From Agarilytica rhodophyticola (lineage in GTDB: Bacteria > Pseudomonadota > Gammaproteobacteria > Pseudomonadales > Cellvibrionaceae), in NCBI RefSeq assembly GCF_002157225.2, contig NZ_CP020038.1, forward strand, positions 5,548,501 to 5,612,500: a stretch of 64,000 nucleotides of DNA, in the 5' to 3' direction. Positions 44,946 through 54,081 of the stretch are shown here, one piece after another (within the stretch, counting starts at the first letter, position 1; the number at the start of each line of letters is the position of its first letter). Both the position numbers and the translations under genes were made by a program. The notes beneath the pieces were generated by a model. It was not told the DNA's origin and searched no databases. It saw only the letters and a program-made list of their open reading frames with translations.

Positions 44946-45194
44946 ATGAATATACCATTTAGATTTAAAACACTTATCGCTATTACTGCCGTTTCTTTTA
45001 TGGCGCTTCCCGCAATAGCTCAACAAGCACAAGGTGATCAAACAGGTTTTAGTGATCTAGACGCTGACGGTGATGGCAACATCAGTTTAGCAGAATCTAA
45101 AAGCCATCAATGGCTAGCAGAAAACTTTGCAGCGGTAGATACCAACAAAGATGGCTTAATCAGCAAAGAAGAATTCACACGCTTAATCAAGTAA
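44946..45194 (+). CDS. Small exported EF-hand calcium-binding protein
   Basis: An 82-residue protein with a signal peptide (TLIAITAVSFMALPAIAQQ) and two EF-hand loops: DLDADGDGNISLAE and DTNKDGLISKEE. These would bind calcium in the periplasm or outside. ATG at 44946 follows GGAGAG; an upstream in-frame ATG at 44895 lies before the signal peptide and close to the predicted transcription start, so it is rejected. The gene has a sigma-54 promoter and two GlrR-like sites upstream and a strong terminator downstream. It is probably the main local target of GlrK/GlrR and could feed calcium or envelope status back to that system. Confidence 0.85.
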   Translation: MNIPFRFKTLIAITAVSFMALPAIAQQAQGDQTGFSDLDADGDGNISLAESKSHQWLAENFAAVDTNKDGLISKEEFTRLIK

Positions 45195-45238
45195 CACCTA
45201 ATTTTTTTGAGTATGATTAGATAGGTCCTTTGCTTGAT

Positions 45239-45266
45239 ACCCGACGTTATGTCGGGTCTTTTTTAT
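45239..45266 (+). terminator. Intrinsic terminator of the EF-hand gene
   Basis: ACCCGAC-GTTAT-GTCGGGT followed by CTTTTTTATTTT. Confidence 0.88.
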
Positions 45267-45576
45267 TTTAGTACCCTATTATTTTTTTTCCTTTTACTTT
45301 ATTTAGACAATTTACGATATTGTTGATGACCTGAAGTATTTATATAAATATATTCTTTATCTACTATCAAATTATCTATTACCAGAGAAGTCAAAAAAGC
45401 TAATACTAAAAAGCCAAAATAAGAATTACTAACACAATAAGAACTACCAATACAAGTAGTAATTCACTACTTAAAATAGCGTTTGATTACCTCACGGTTA
45501 ATATCTTAGAAGTATCCTCAAATTAAAAACCATTCAATAATTTTGCGTTAAAGGCTCATTTATAATAAGGAATCAC

Positions 45577-45615
45577 CTCATATATAGCTACATGGGTTTC
45601 GCTATATGAGTTTTG
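45577..45615. repeat. Imperfect inverted repeat upstream of the retron operon
   Basis: CTCATATATAGC (45577-45588) pairs with GCTATATGAG (45601-45610) apart from a two-base bulge, followed by TTTT. It may be an operator or a second terminator in the 570-bp gap before the retron operon; the remainder of that gap holds no gene. Confidence 0.35.
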
Positions 45616-45780
45616 AAGCATTTTTTGTTTGATATAGTTTTTCTATTAGTCTTGTGTTTAGGCTTATGTTTTCCTCAGCGCTCCCGGTTTCTCGAGTTTT
45701 TCAAATTTTTAGTATTACTATAACCTTAAATATTTATAGCATAAAAATATTCAATTTAATGCGGCATATTTAGCATTTTT

Positions 45781-45789
45781 TGGTATAAT
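45781..45789 (+). promoter_or_regulatory. Extended -10 promoter of the retron operon
   Basis: TGGTATAAT combines a perfect -10 hexamer with the TGN extension and lies 41 bp before the first gene, which is preceded by AGGG. The -35 region is weak, as usual with extended -10 promoters. Confidence 0.6.
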
Positions 45790-45829
45790 CAAGCGCTTAG
45801 AGGCGTAACCATGCACCAGGGAAATAACA

Positions 45830-48800
45830 ATGAAGTTAATTAAAAAATCTCGTTTAGCATTTAAGGAGGGCAATTCAGATAAAGTCTATGAAGTTGACTT
45901 ATGTGAACTGGCCAGCCGCAAAGATGAGCGTTATTTAGTCAACTTTCGCTATGGAAAACGAGGTCACAAGCTCAGAGAAGGCACTAAGACAGCCAACCCT
46001 GTTACATATGAAGCAGCGGAAAAACTATTTGACAGCGTCGTCATATCTAAGACCAACAAGGGCTATTATGACAGCAGTAACTCAGCAGGCGCCGCAGATC
46101 ACAAACCTGCAACTTCAGTCGTTGACTCGGTCAATGATGAAGCTCCCATAGAGCAGATGCTAGAGCAACTTAAAAATGAACGTAAGAGTGAACACCGCAG
46201 CAGAATTATTTGGCGCTTGGCGGAATTAGGCGATAGCGATCTCGGAATCGAAATAGCAAAATACATAAAGCGTGGCGGTTGGCTAGAGGATTATTCCATT
46301 GCTTGGGCACTCGGACGTTTGCAAGCGACAAGCCAACTGTCAGATATAGAAACCTTATTAAAATCTAAAAATGAAGGCGTACGCACCATAGCTTTCGAGA
46401 GCAAACTATTACTCAGTGATACATTTGCAAAGCAAGAGCTACTCGCCGACGCGCTACAAAACCTACCAGTCGCGCTACGTGGAGCGTTAGATAGCGGTAA
46501 AGTTGTGAACATACAGCAGCAATTGAGCGCTGCTTGCAACTGGGATGAGATAGATACCAACATTTTACTGGTCAGCTGCTATCGCCTATCACTGATCTAC
46601 CCTGCTTTACATCAAGCCCTACTGATGCAGTTACAATCACAAGTGTTTGCACCGGGCAGTTTTAAAGCCATACGCGCCATATATAAGGCTGCAGAATTGC
46701 GTCTTGATGCTAAGATGTTTGGCCTACTCACACAGCGTATCGAAACTACGCGCTCCTACTTTAACTGCTATGACTATGATTGGGCCTATATTCCAGACGG
46801 CGGCTATGTAACACCTTCAAAAGAGCTGAAAAAACCAGATAGTCGACTCGCTTACTCCAATAAAACACGAGATTACTTACGCCGCCGAAGCTGGCGTAGC
46901 TTATACCGGCTAGGTAGTGCTAACGATGGTCGTTATGTGGAAATGGCCACCTATGTTTTGTTGTCTATAAAGGACGAACACGCAGCACAAGAGCGAAACT
47001 CTGTGGTATATCGATGGCAAGAAAACGGCGGGCGCTGGGGAAGAGAATTAGTATCCAGCAAGAATTATGGTGGCTTTGCAAGTTTTTTAGCCTTTAATCA
47101 TATTTTGTTCGAACACAGTGAAACATATCATTTAAGCCCAAGCGCCAGAGCCTGGGAGAAAGTGCAAGCACAGGATAATGCAGAACAAACAGAAACTCAT
47201 CGAACTGAGTGCTTTCCCGATCTCTGGGATGGACAGCCTGACTATGCGCTATTGCTGCTAAAGCAAAGCTTATGTGAGCCTGTACATGCATTTGCACGTA
47301 AAGTTTTAGCATCAAACAGCATGTACACCAACACACTATCCGCGTCGGACATTGAAGTACTGCTATGTAGCCCTTATGACGATACCTGTCAATTTGCTCT
47401 GGCGATCGTAAAAAAACGTCTGCAAGAGAATGCTAGTGTGTTAACTTCAGATTTACTACTAGCATTATTACACAGCACTTTAAGGCCGGCCCGCGAATTT
47501 GGTTTGGAATGTTTAACTCGTGTTCCACTAACAGCCAATGATACTTATTTAATTGTAGATTTCTTATTGCTGCAACATAATGATGTACAACAAACTGTAC
47601 TTAGTCATTTAGCAAAACTTAATTTTACTGCAGACTCAGCGAAAACTTTATTACATGCTGTTGTTAATAAGATTTGTGAGTATAAAGAAGAACTGGGTGA
47701 GAAACATATAGAAGCCCTTGCTGACTTCTTATTAAATCACCTCACCGAAGCCGTTCAAAATTTAGCACTCACTTTGGTAGAGCGTTTATTGAGCAGCGAA
47801 CACATATCAAAGCAATTGCTGGGAGCATATTTACTAGTAGGACACGCCATAGACTTCAGCGATATCCCCCAAAAAATGCTGGAGCAAATAAATACTTCTT
47901 CGTCTGAAGCTGTTAGAGGGATGGCAGCGGCACTACTAGGCAAACAAACAGATGAAGCATTGGCCAATCAAATTCCCTTACTAGTAAGCCTTTATCAACA
48001 AGGAGAGGTTCACGAACGCAAATCGCTACTGACTATACTCGAACGTTTGGTAACAGCCGATTCTCAGTGGGCGATTGCAGTTATGCACGTTATGGTAAAT
48101 TCAATTTTCACGAAAACCGAGAAGGAAGGACAACGAGAAGAACTTGAAACATTTTTTGCCAATCATCTACAGCAAGCGAGTAATAAGCTTGATAAAGACA
48201 TGGTCTGGCGCTTGCTGCAGGCTAAGTCATCGACAGCACAAAGTATTGGTGCCAAAATATTAGTAACTCGGTATCATCAAGATTACTCCGTAAAACAATG
48301 GGCTTTACTTGCACGCAACCCCAATATACAAGTTCGACAATATGCTTTTGCAGCATTTTCTGAAAATATTGATCTTTGCCGAAACTACCGTAAAGATGCC
48401 TTGCTCATTCTCGATAATAACTGGCAAGATGGCCGCGAATTTGGCTTCCAATATTTTACAGACAATTTCACCGATCAGGATTGGGATCCCGCAACTATTG
48501 TTTATTTGTGTGATAGTGTAAGAGATGATGTGCAAAACTATGGTAGAGAAATTCTCCAGCGTTTTTTCAATGCGCAAGATGGCGCAGAGTATTTACATAA
48601 ACTCAGTCAGCATCCGTCAAGTAATGTGCAATTGTTTGTCAGTAATTTTCTTGAAGAACACGCCGGTGGGCAAGAAGAAAAAATTCTCAGTTTACAGCAG
48701 TATTTCCTAAGTGTACTAAGTCAAGTAAATAAAGGAAGAATTTGTAAAGATCGTGTTATTTCTTTCTTACTGCATGAAGCAAGTAAGAATGAAAAGGTTG

Positions 48801-48958
48801 CTACTATGAGTGCCGAATTATTTACACGCATATCCTTAACTGTTGTGCATAAAGACAAATCATCACTGATTAAAGCAATGCTGCAATTACAGACATTGTA
48901 CCCTAATTTAAAGCTGCCTATTGCAACAAAAAAACCGGCCATAAAAATATCTGCTTAA
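45830..48958 (+). CDS. WGR-domain and HEAT/ARM-repeat protein, retron-associated
   Basis: A 1042-residue cytosolic protein. Residues 1 to about 85 form a WGR-type domain (YLVNFRYGKRGHKLREGTKT), a nucleic-acid-interacting module known from PARPs and MolR proteins. The rest is mostly alpha-helical HEAT/ARM-like repeats, with recurring patterns such as LLRVxSxxA and RGMAAALLGKQ, and a charged middle part (YNKTRDYLRRRSWRSLYRLG). It is the first gene of an operon with a winged-helix/SWIM protein and a retron reverse transcriptase. From memory, an ARM-repeat protein plus WHSWIM protein defines retron type XIII. I infer it is part of the effector or its regulator; no nuclease or protease motif was seen. 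Confidence 0.8.
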   Translation: MKLIKKSRLAFKEGNSDKVYEVDLCELASRKDERYLVNFRYGKRGHKLREGTKTANPVTYEAAEKLFDSVVISKTNKGYYDSSNSAGAADHKPATSVVDSVNDEAPIEQMLEQLKNERKSEHRSRIIWRLAELGDSDLGIEIAKYIKRGGWLEDYSIAWALGRLQATSQLSDIETLLKSKNEGVRTIAFESKLLLSDTFAKQELLADALQNLPVALRGALDSGKVVNIQQQLSAACNWDEIDTNILLVSCYRLSLIYPALHQALLMQLQSQVFAPGSFKAIRAIYKAAELRLDAKMFGLLTQRIETTRSYFNCYDYDWAYIPDGGYVTPSKELKKPDSRLAYSNKTRDYLRRRSWRSLYRLGSANDGRYVEMATYVLLSIKDEHAAQERNSVVYRWQENGGRWGRELVSSKNYGGFASFLAFNHILFEHSETYHLSPSARAWEKVQAQDNAEQTETHRTECFPDLWDGQPDYALLLLKQSLCEPVHAFARKVLASNSMYTNTLSASDIEVLLCSPYDDTCQFALAIVKKRLQENASVLTSDLLLALLHSTLRPAREFGLECLTRVPLTANDTYLIVDFLLLQHNDVQQTVLSHLAKLNFTADSAKTLLHAVVNKICEYKEELGEKHIEALADFLLNHLTEAVQNLALTLVERLLSSEHISKQLLGAYLLVGHAIDFSDIPQKMLEQINTSSSEAVRGMAAALLGKQTDEALANQIPLLVSLYQQGEVHERKSLLTILERLVTADSQWAIAVMHVMVNSIFTKTEKEGQREELETFFANHLQQASNKLDKDMVWRLLQAKSSTAQSIGAKILVTRYHQDYSVKQWALLARNPNIQVRQYAFAAFSENIDLCRNYRKDALLILDNNWQDGREFGFQYFTDNFTDQDWDPATIVYLCDSVRDDVQNYGREILQRFFNAQDGAEYLHKLSQHPSSNVQLFVSNFLEEHAGGQEEKILSLQQYFLSVLSQVNKGRICKDRVISFLLHEASKNEKVATMSAELFTRISLTVVHKDKSSLIKAMLQLQTLYPNLKLPIATKKPAIKISA

Positions 48959-48967
48959 GGACCCCTC

Positions 48968-50608
48968 ATGGAATTTCGCTACCGTTACCGAGGAAAAAGC
49001 CAAGTATCTAATGCCAGCGACAGCACCTCCCTGTCGTTCGCGCCAGACAGTTTGCGCCCACCAACATATTTTGTTGGTCAACTCAAACAAAAGCTGGTAT
49101 TTAGGGAAGCGATCTCAGCTTTACACAAGGTGGTAACCTCTGATTTGCGCACGCAACCGAAAGATCGTTCGGTATATATGGAATGGCTTGAGTCGGAAAA
49201 TGAACGATTATTAGCTGAGTTTATCAACAAAAAAAGCCAAGCAGAGCAAGAAGCTTTACCTCTACAAAAACGTTTGGCTGAATTAAATAAACAAAGTAGC
49301 GATATCTTAGGCCCCTACTTTAAAGCACAAAACACATATTTTAAGTATCTGTACAAAAATGATTACGATGCTTGGTTTGTCCTTGACCCAGTCATCACGG
49401 TACATCCTGATGAAGTGTTCTTCGAATGTTTTTCTGAAGACGAGTCAAGTTACGGCAAGCTCAGTTGCCGCTATGATATGTTTGACAATATCAGCGAAAC
49501 CGCTTGTGGCACAACAAATATCGATTACTCGGAAGGTTTGTATAACGAGTTTCAAAAAATTCGCGACTATCGTAGTACCACATTGGCCATAGATCCTGAC
49601 GGCTTTAGTATCCAAACAACAAATGAGGAACAATTCGACGAAAAGAAAATCGACCTACCTGAGAGTTGGGTACGCGGTTTTTTACAGGTGAGTTCGGCTA
49701 TGACTATGCCGATGGTAAAACTCAACTGCCACCCAATGGATATCCATAATTTATGTTACACGCTACGTCGCAAGAAAGAGCGCATTGGGCCACGTGCCAT
49801 GCGTTTTGAATTGGTACCAGGGAAAGCGATTAAAGTGGCGTTTGAACCTTGGAATAATGAGGTAGTGCTCGCTCGTAGTATTTATCAAGGGGAGAAACCA
49901 CAAAATATTCGTGTATGGGGGCGACGGCGTCTGCATATACTGGAACGCTTAATACCTATCGCCGATAACTTTACACTCTATTTAATGGGAGATGGTTTAC
50001 CCAGCTTCTACGTTGCCAATATGGGCGATATTAGTTTTACTTTAGGGTTATCCGGCTGGACGGCGAATGATTGGTCGCGTATGGGCAACTTCGATTTATT
50101 AGCACCAAGAGCCGAAGTGGATGAAATATCCATGAAACGTGTCTACAAGGCATTAACTGAGACTTGGCAGGAGTCCAGCCGATCACTCGCCCAGCGTTTG
50201 CAGTTGGATGAAGGTTTAGTGAAATCTGCTCTTTCTATTTACAGCCAGAGTGGTCAAGTACTTTTTGACCTCGCTTCTGGCGTATACCGCATTCGAGAAT
50301 TAAGCCGAGAACCATTGCCTCTAGAATCTTTACGTTTTTCCAGTGAACGGGAAGAAAAAGCTGCAAATTTTGTAACAGCTAATCTGGTTGAAATAAAACA
50401 ACATACACACAGAGAAGGTATAACACACTTAGAAGGGAGTGTTTTAGATAATGCTGTTTCAATGTCAGTGCGAATTAGTATAGACGCAGATCAAAGGCTA
50501 ACAGATGCAATATGTCAATGTCATTTCTTTCAGCAAAATCAGTTACGCAAAGGCCCTTGCGAACATATGCTGGCGTTAAGGAAAATGGCAGCGAGTAAAG
50601 AAATATAA
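48968..50608 (+). CDS. Winged-helix / SWIM zinc-finger protein (WHSWIM), retron-associated
   Basis: A 546-residue protein that starts 9 bp after the WGR gene; its ribosome-binding site AAGGA overlaps the previous stop, so translation is coupled. The C-terminus carries a SWIM zinc finger, C-x-C-x12-C-x-H (C516, C518, C531, H533). Residues of about 395-450 (YKALTETWQESSRSLAQRL...YRIRELSREP) look like a winged helix. The N-terminal two thirds are unassigned. Both named domains bind nucleic acid or protein. Its role in the retron is inferred: probably recognition of msDNA or part of the effector with the WGR/HEAT protein. Confidence 0.82.
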   Translation: MEFRYRYRGKSQVSNASDSTSLSFAPDSLRPPTYFVGQLKQKLVFREAISALHKVVTSDLRTQPKDRSVYMEWLESENERLLAEFINKKSQAEQEALPLQKRLAELNKQSSDILGPYFKAQNTYFKYLYKNDYDAWFVLDPVITVHPDEVFFECFSEDESSYGKLSCRYDMFDNISETACGTTNIDYSEGLYNEFQKIRDYRSTTLAIDPDGFSIQTTNEEQFDEKKIDLPESWVRGFLQVSSAMTMPMVKLNCHPMDIHNLCYTLRRKKERIGPRAMRFELVPGKAIKVAFEPWNNEVVLARSIYQGEKPQNIRVWGRRRLHILERLIPIADNFTLYLMGDGLPSFYVANMGDISFTLGLSGWTANDWSRMGNFDLLAPRAEVDEISMKRVYKALTETWQESSRSLAQRLQLDEGLVKSALSIYSQSGQVLFDLASGVYRIRELSREPLPLESLRFSSEREEKAANFVTANLVEIKQHTHREGITHLEGSVLDNAVSMSVRISIDADQRLTDAICQCHFFQQNQLRKGPCEHMLALRKMAASKEI

Positions 50609-50660
50609 TAATGAAAAGCGACTTCTATAATACTAGCAGCATTGTTATACTACAGCGCAA

Positions 50661-50886
50661 TAGCAGTGCAGCAGGCCTACCTTGCAATGCGGGCGGTGGA
50701 TCGCCGTCCTTGCTTATAGCCTGTTCACGCATCACTGGCTCGATCTTTATAATGCCGCACTGCCACTACTATCGCTTTTGCGGTATGGCTTCTATGAAGC
50801 CAAAGAGCGATAGTAGTGGCGTGCGGCGTCGAGTTGATCGATCCAGTTCTGAGAATCCTACGAAGGAAACTCCTGCTGCACTGCTA
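50661..50886 (+). ncRNA. Retron msr-msd RNA
   Basis: The template and primer RNA for msDNA. The flanking a1 (50661-50675) and a2 (50872-50886) repeats are perfectly complementary over 15 bp. The msr part contains a small hairpin with GGCG/CGCC (50692-50705). The msd part is a very long hairpin: 7 bp (50754-50760 with 50821-50827), one bulged T, 15 bp (50762-50776 with 50806-50820), and an apical hairpin GGCTTC-TAT-GAAGCC; an outer stem (50735-50745 with 50836-50846, one mismatch) closes it. It lies 223 bp before the reverse transcriptase gene. The branching guanosine could not be fixed. Confidence 0.9.
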
Positions 50887-51109
50887 ACCTTTTGTATTGT
50901 CCGCTTTCTCCTATTTAAAACACTCATAGCCAGCAGCATCACTAATAAAGCACTTGTACAAAATCTCTATCACCTGCAAATAAAGAAAACACAGCACAAG
51001 GCACAAAGTGAGAAAAGCAGGTGCAAAACGCTACCACTTATTTTTAATTTGTTTTGGCTATTTTATTTAAAACTGCTTACACGAACTAACATACCAGGGA
51101 GAATAATTC

Positions 51110-52837
51110 ATGTCTGATGGGAATAAGCTGACACGCCAACAACTGTATCAACGTATCCGCGAAACCAGTAAAGATGAATACATCCTCTCAGAAATGAAAC
51201 GACTGGGCTTTTGGCCCGAGGATTCTGACAAGCCTTCTCTGGCAGAAGAATTTATTAATGAAAAGTCGGAAATTTCCAAAAAGTTACGTGAACTAGGACA
51301 GAAACAAGGGCTTTATAGTGACCCAGAAGCTGCGTTAAAAGAACTTCATAAGCAGAGAAAGAAACAAGCACTAGAACGTAGAGAACAAAAAAGACAGGAG
51401 CGTAATCAAGCACGTTACGATAGGGCGAGTCGTTGGTATACAACACAGCAAAAACTCATTACCTATGTGGGTGATCACTTTTCTAAAAGCTTGAATAACG
51501 TTGAAAGTCACGAAGACAAATTGAAACAGCAAGGGCTACCGGTATTACACAGTAGTAAAGATCTAGCCGGTGCAATGGGTATTACCTTAAATGAATTGCG
51601 CTTTTTAGCCTATCAAAAAGATGTTAGCGCAGTTAATCATTACCAACATTTTGAAATTCTTAAAAAAACCGGTGGCTCACGTTTGATCTCGGCACCTATG
51701 CCTCGTTTAAAGCGCGCTCAATATTGGGTTTTAGCAAACGTTCTGGAACCCTTATCTATTCATGATGCAGCACATGGGTTTGTACCAAAGCGATCAATCG
51801 TATCGAATGCCATACCTCACGTCGGTAAAGATATTGTTATTAATCTTGATCTTAAAGATTTTTTTCCGACCGTTACCTACCCGCGAATAAAAGGTGTATT
51901 CCATACGCTCGGCTACAGTGAGCATTTGGCGACAATATTAGGTTTGCTGTGTACTCAAAGCAATATACAAGAGGTGGAACTAGATGGACAAACGTGGTTT
52001 GTTGGCAACGGCGAACGTTATTTGCCTCAGGGCGCCCCTACTAGCCCAAACCTAACTAATATTTTATGTAGAAAACTAGATGCTAGACTAAACGGAATGG
52101 CTGAAAAACTAGGTTTTACCTATACCCGTTACGCGGACGATTTAACATTTTCTAGTGATAGCAAGGATGAGCAACAAGTTAAAAAACTATTGTGGCGATG
52201 CCGGAAAATAGTACAAGATGAAGGTTTTGTCATTCATCCCAAAAAAACTAGGATTATGCGTCGACACAAAAAACAGGAGGTTACAGGTATAACAGTCAAC
52301 GACAAAATGGGCGTGGATAAAAAAACCTTAAAACGTTTCCGTGCGGTTCTATTTCAGATCGATAAAGATGGTCCAGATGGAAAAACTTGGGGCAATGGCG
52401 ATATTTTTTGTGCTATAGATGGCTATGCCAACTATGTAGCTATGGTATCTCCAGATAAAGGAATAGCCCTACAACAACAAGTTGCACATATTAAAAGAAA
52501 ATATGGTGTTAATGTTAAAAAAGGTAAAGTGCTTAGCTTGAATAAAAAGTTATTGCGTCTGAAAGCGGCAGCTGGAGAACATCCAAGGCAAGAGTGGTGG
52601 CAAGCCCTCCCGCCGGCAAAGCCAGAAAAAGAAAAAACAGCAGAGGAAATAAAACAAAGCAAAGTAACAGATCAACAAGAAAAGAGTAAAGATAGAGACA
52701 ATAAAAACCATTGGACACAAGCTAACACAAATCTTTCTCAAGACGATAAAAAAGTATCTTCTACGGGTTACAATATGCTAAAAATATTTCTTTTTGTAAC
52801 AGCACTTGCTATAGCTTATTCATTTTTAAAAAATTAG
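51110..52837 (+). CDS. Retron reverse transcriptase with C-terminal membrane anchor
   Basis: Makes msDNA from the adjacent RNA. Retron-type marks are all present: NAIPH (NAxxH, 233-237), DLKDFFP (247-253), LPQGAPTSP (305-313), the catalytic YADD (341-344) and VTG (391-393). At 575 residues it is much longer than usual: a highly charged N-terminal extension (about 40-110, coiled-coil-like) and, after the thumb, a hydrophilic linker (500-550) ending in one hydrophobic segment (about 555-572). The last feature suggests tethering to the inner membrane and is uncommon. ATG has AGGGAGA seven bases upstream. Third protein gene of the retron operon; ends the module. Confidence 0.93.
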   Translation: MSDGNKLTRQQLYQRIRETSKDEYILSEMKRLGFWPEDSDKPSLAEEFINEKSEISKKLRELGQKQGLYSDPEAALKELHKQRKKQALERREQKRQERNQARYDRASRWYTTQQKLITYVGDHFSKSLNNVESHEDKLKQQGLPVLHSSKDLAGAMGITLNELRFLAYQKDVSAVNHYQHFEILKKTGGSRLISAPMPRLKRAQYWVLANVLEPLSIHDAAHGFVPKRSIVSNAIPHVGKDIVINLDLKDFFPTVTYPRIKGVFHTLGYSEHLATILGLLCTQSNIQEVELDGQTWFVGNGERYLPQGAPTSPNLTNILCRKLDARLNGMAEKLGFTYTRYADDLTFSSDSKDEQQVKKLLWRCRKIVQDEGFVIHPKKTRIMRRHKKQEVTGITVNDKMGVDKKTLKRFRAVLFQIDKDGPDGKTWGNGDIFCAIDGYANYVAMVSPDKGIALQQQVAHIKRKYGVNVKKGKVLSLNKKLLRLKAAAGEHPRQEWWQALPPAKPEKEKTAEEIKQSKVTDQQEKSKDRDNKNHWTQANTNLSQDDKKVSSTGYNMLKIFLFVTALAIAYSFLKN

Positions 52838-52847
52838 GATTTTTTGA

Positions 52848-52864
52848 GGGCCTATCAAAGGCCC
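52848..52864. terminator. Hairpin between retron RT and cytosine deaminase genes
   Basis: GGGCC-TATCAAA-GGCCC lies between two convergent genes, with T/A tracts on the left side, so it best serves the minus-strand gene. Confidence 0.5.
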
Positions 52865-52895
52865 CAAACCAAAAGTGTACTTGAAATATTTAAGC

Positions 52896-53333
52896 TTACA
52901 CGCCTATATCTTCATTCCATAGTTTTGGGTTTTGCTCAATAAAGCTTTTCATCATTTCGATGCACGTTGCATCTTGCAATACTTCTACTTTCACACCCCG
53001 TGATCTAAGCAACTCTTCTTCTCCCATAAAATTTATATTTTCAGCAACCACTACATGAGGTATACCGTAGAGTAACATCGTACCTGAACACATAGCGCAA
53101 GGAGAAAGAGTTGTATAAAGAGTACTATTTTGATAAATGGAAGCACTCAAGCGACCAGCATTTTCCAGTGCATCCATCTCGCCATGCAAGATAGTACTAC
53201 CCTGCTGTATTCTTTTATTGTGGCCACGGCCTATGATATTGCCCTCATGGACGAGCACCGAACCAATAGGTATGCCGCCTTCGCTTAAGCCTATCTGCGC
53301 TTCTTCAATAGCCGCAGCCAAAAAAGAATCCAT
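52896..53333 (-). CDS. Cytosine deaminase, yeast Fcy1 type
   Basis: A 145-residue zinc deaminase with H50 and catalytic E52 in LHGEMDALENAGR and C79/C82 in TLSPCAMCSG. The whole sequence follows yeast cytosine deaminase closely in layout: GGIPIGSVLV, GRGHNKRIQQGS, TLYTTLSPC, YGIPHVVVAENINF and the final W-EDIG. It would convert cytosine to uracil for pyrimidine salvage. A tRNA adenosine deaminase would have a longer and different C-terminus, so the Fcy1-type call is preferred. It is convergent with the retron RT gene, with no sign of being part of that operon. Confidence 0.85.
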   Translation of the reverse strand: MDSFLAAAIEEAQIGLSEGGIPIGSVLVHEGNIIGRGHNKRIQQGSTILHGEMDALENAGRLSASIYQNSTLYTTLSPCAMCSGTMLLYGIPHVVVAENINFMGEEELLRSRGVKVEVLQDATCIEMMKSFIEQNPKLWNEDIGV

Positions 53334-53560
53334 TACTCACCTCCAAAAAATTGTTAAGAGTCTATTTATCAATATACATTGGATTATCGACAGACGAAAG
53401 TCATTCTCTATGGCTGAGTTTTCTTTACAGTAGTTATTGCCAACAAAAAAGAACAAAAAACCAACAAATAACTTTACAGCACTATCAAGTTCTTAACAAA
53501 GTCCAATATTTATCCCATAATTAAAGGCTTGTATTAACAGATTCTAGATCAAGAAATACC

Positions 53561-54034
53561 ATGCCAAACGAAATCGAAAGAAAGTATCTTGTAGATCTTA
53601 CCAGGGTAGGGACACTGGAAAATGGCGTCCTTATGAAACAAGGATATATTCCCACAGCGGATAATACAGCTGTACGCGTGCGTATTGCAGGAACCAAAGC
53701 ATGGCTTACACTCAAAGGGGAAAATAAAGGCCTTACGCGTACAGAATTTGAATATGAGATACCACAACAGGATGCTAAAGAGATGCTATCTCAGCTATGC
53801 AAGGGGCCTAGTATAGAAAAGACTCGCTATCTCATCCGCCATCGTCACCATAACTGGGAACTAGATATTTTTCATGGCGACAATGAAGGTCTTGTTGTAG
53901 CAGAAATAGAACTTAACCACGAAAGTGAGCATTTCGAAGTTCCTACTTGGGTAACAACTGAAGTTAGCGGTGACAGCAAATACTACAACTCCAGTTTACT
54001 AACTTATCCTTTTAAGCAGTGGCACTCAAAATAA
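53561..54034 (+). CDS. CYTH-domain phosphatase (triphosphate tunnel family)
   Basis: A 157-residue single-domain CYTH protein. It begins with the diagnostic EIERKYLV (ExExK), then YIPTADNTAVRVRI, AWLTLKG, RTEFEYEI, KTRYLI and VAEIEL, the alternating Lys/Arg and Glu strands that line the triphosphate tunnel. Bacterial relatives hydrolyse inorganic triphosphate or thiamine triphosphate with a divalent metal. It stands alone. Full length with no defects. Confidence 0.88.
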   Translation: MPNEIERKYLVDLTRVGTLENGVLMKQGYIPTADNTAVRVRIAGTKAWLTLKGENKGLTRTEFEYEIPQQDAKEMLSQLCKGPSIEKTRYLIRHRHHNWELDIFHGDNEGLVVAEIELNHESEHFEVPTWVTTEVSGDSKYYNSSLLTYPFKQWHSK

Positions 54035-54081
54035 GCCTTATAGTATAAGCTCACCGACAGGGATGTTCTTACCTTCTTTAT

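Noticed and set aside
50611-51117. A 168-codon open frame between the SWIM gene and the RT gene
   Set aside because: It covers the retron RNA with its a1/a2 repeats and long hairpin, and its translation is of low complexity with no family features. The RNA explains the region.
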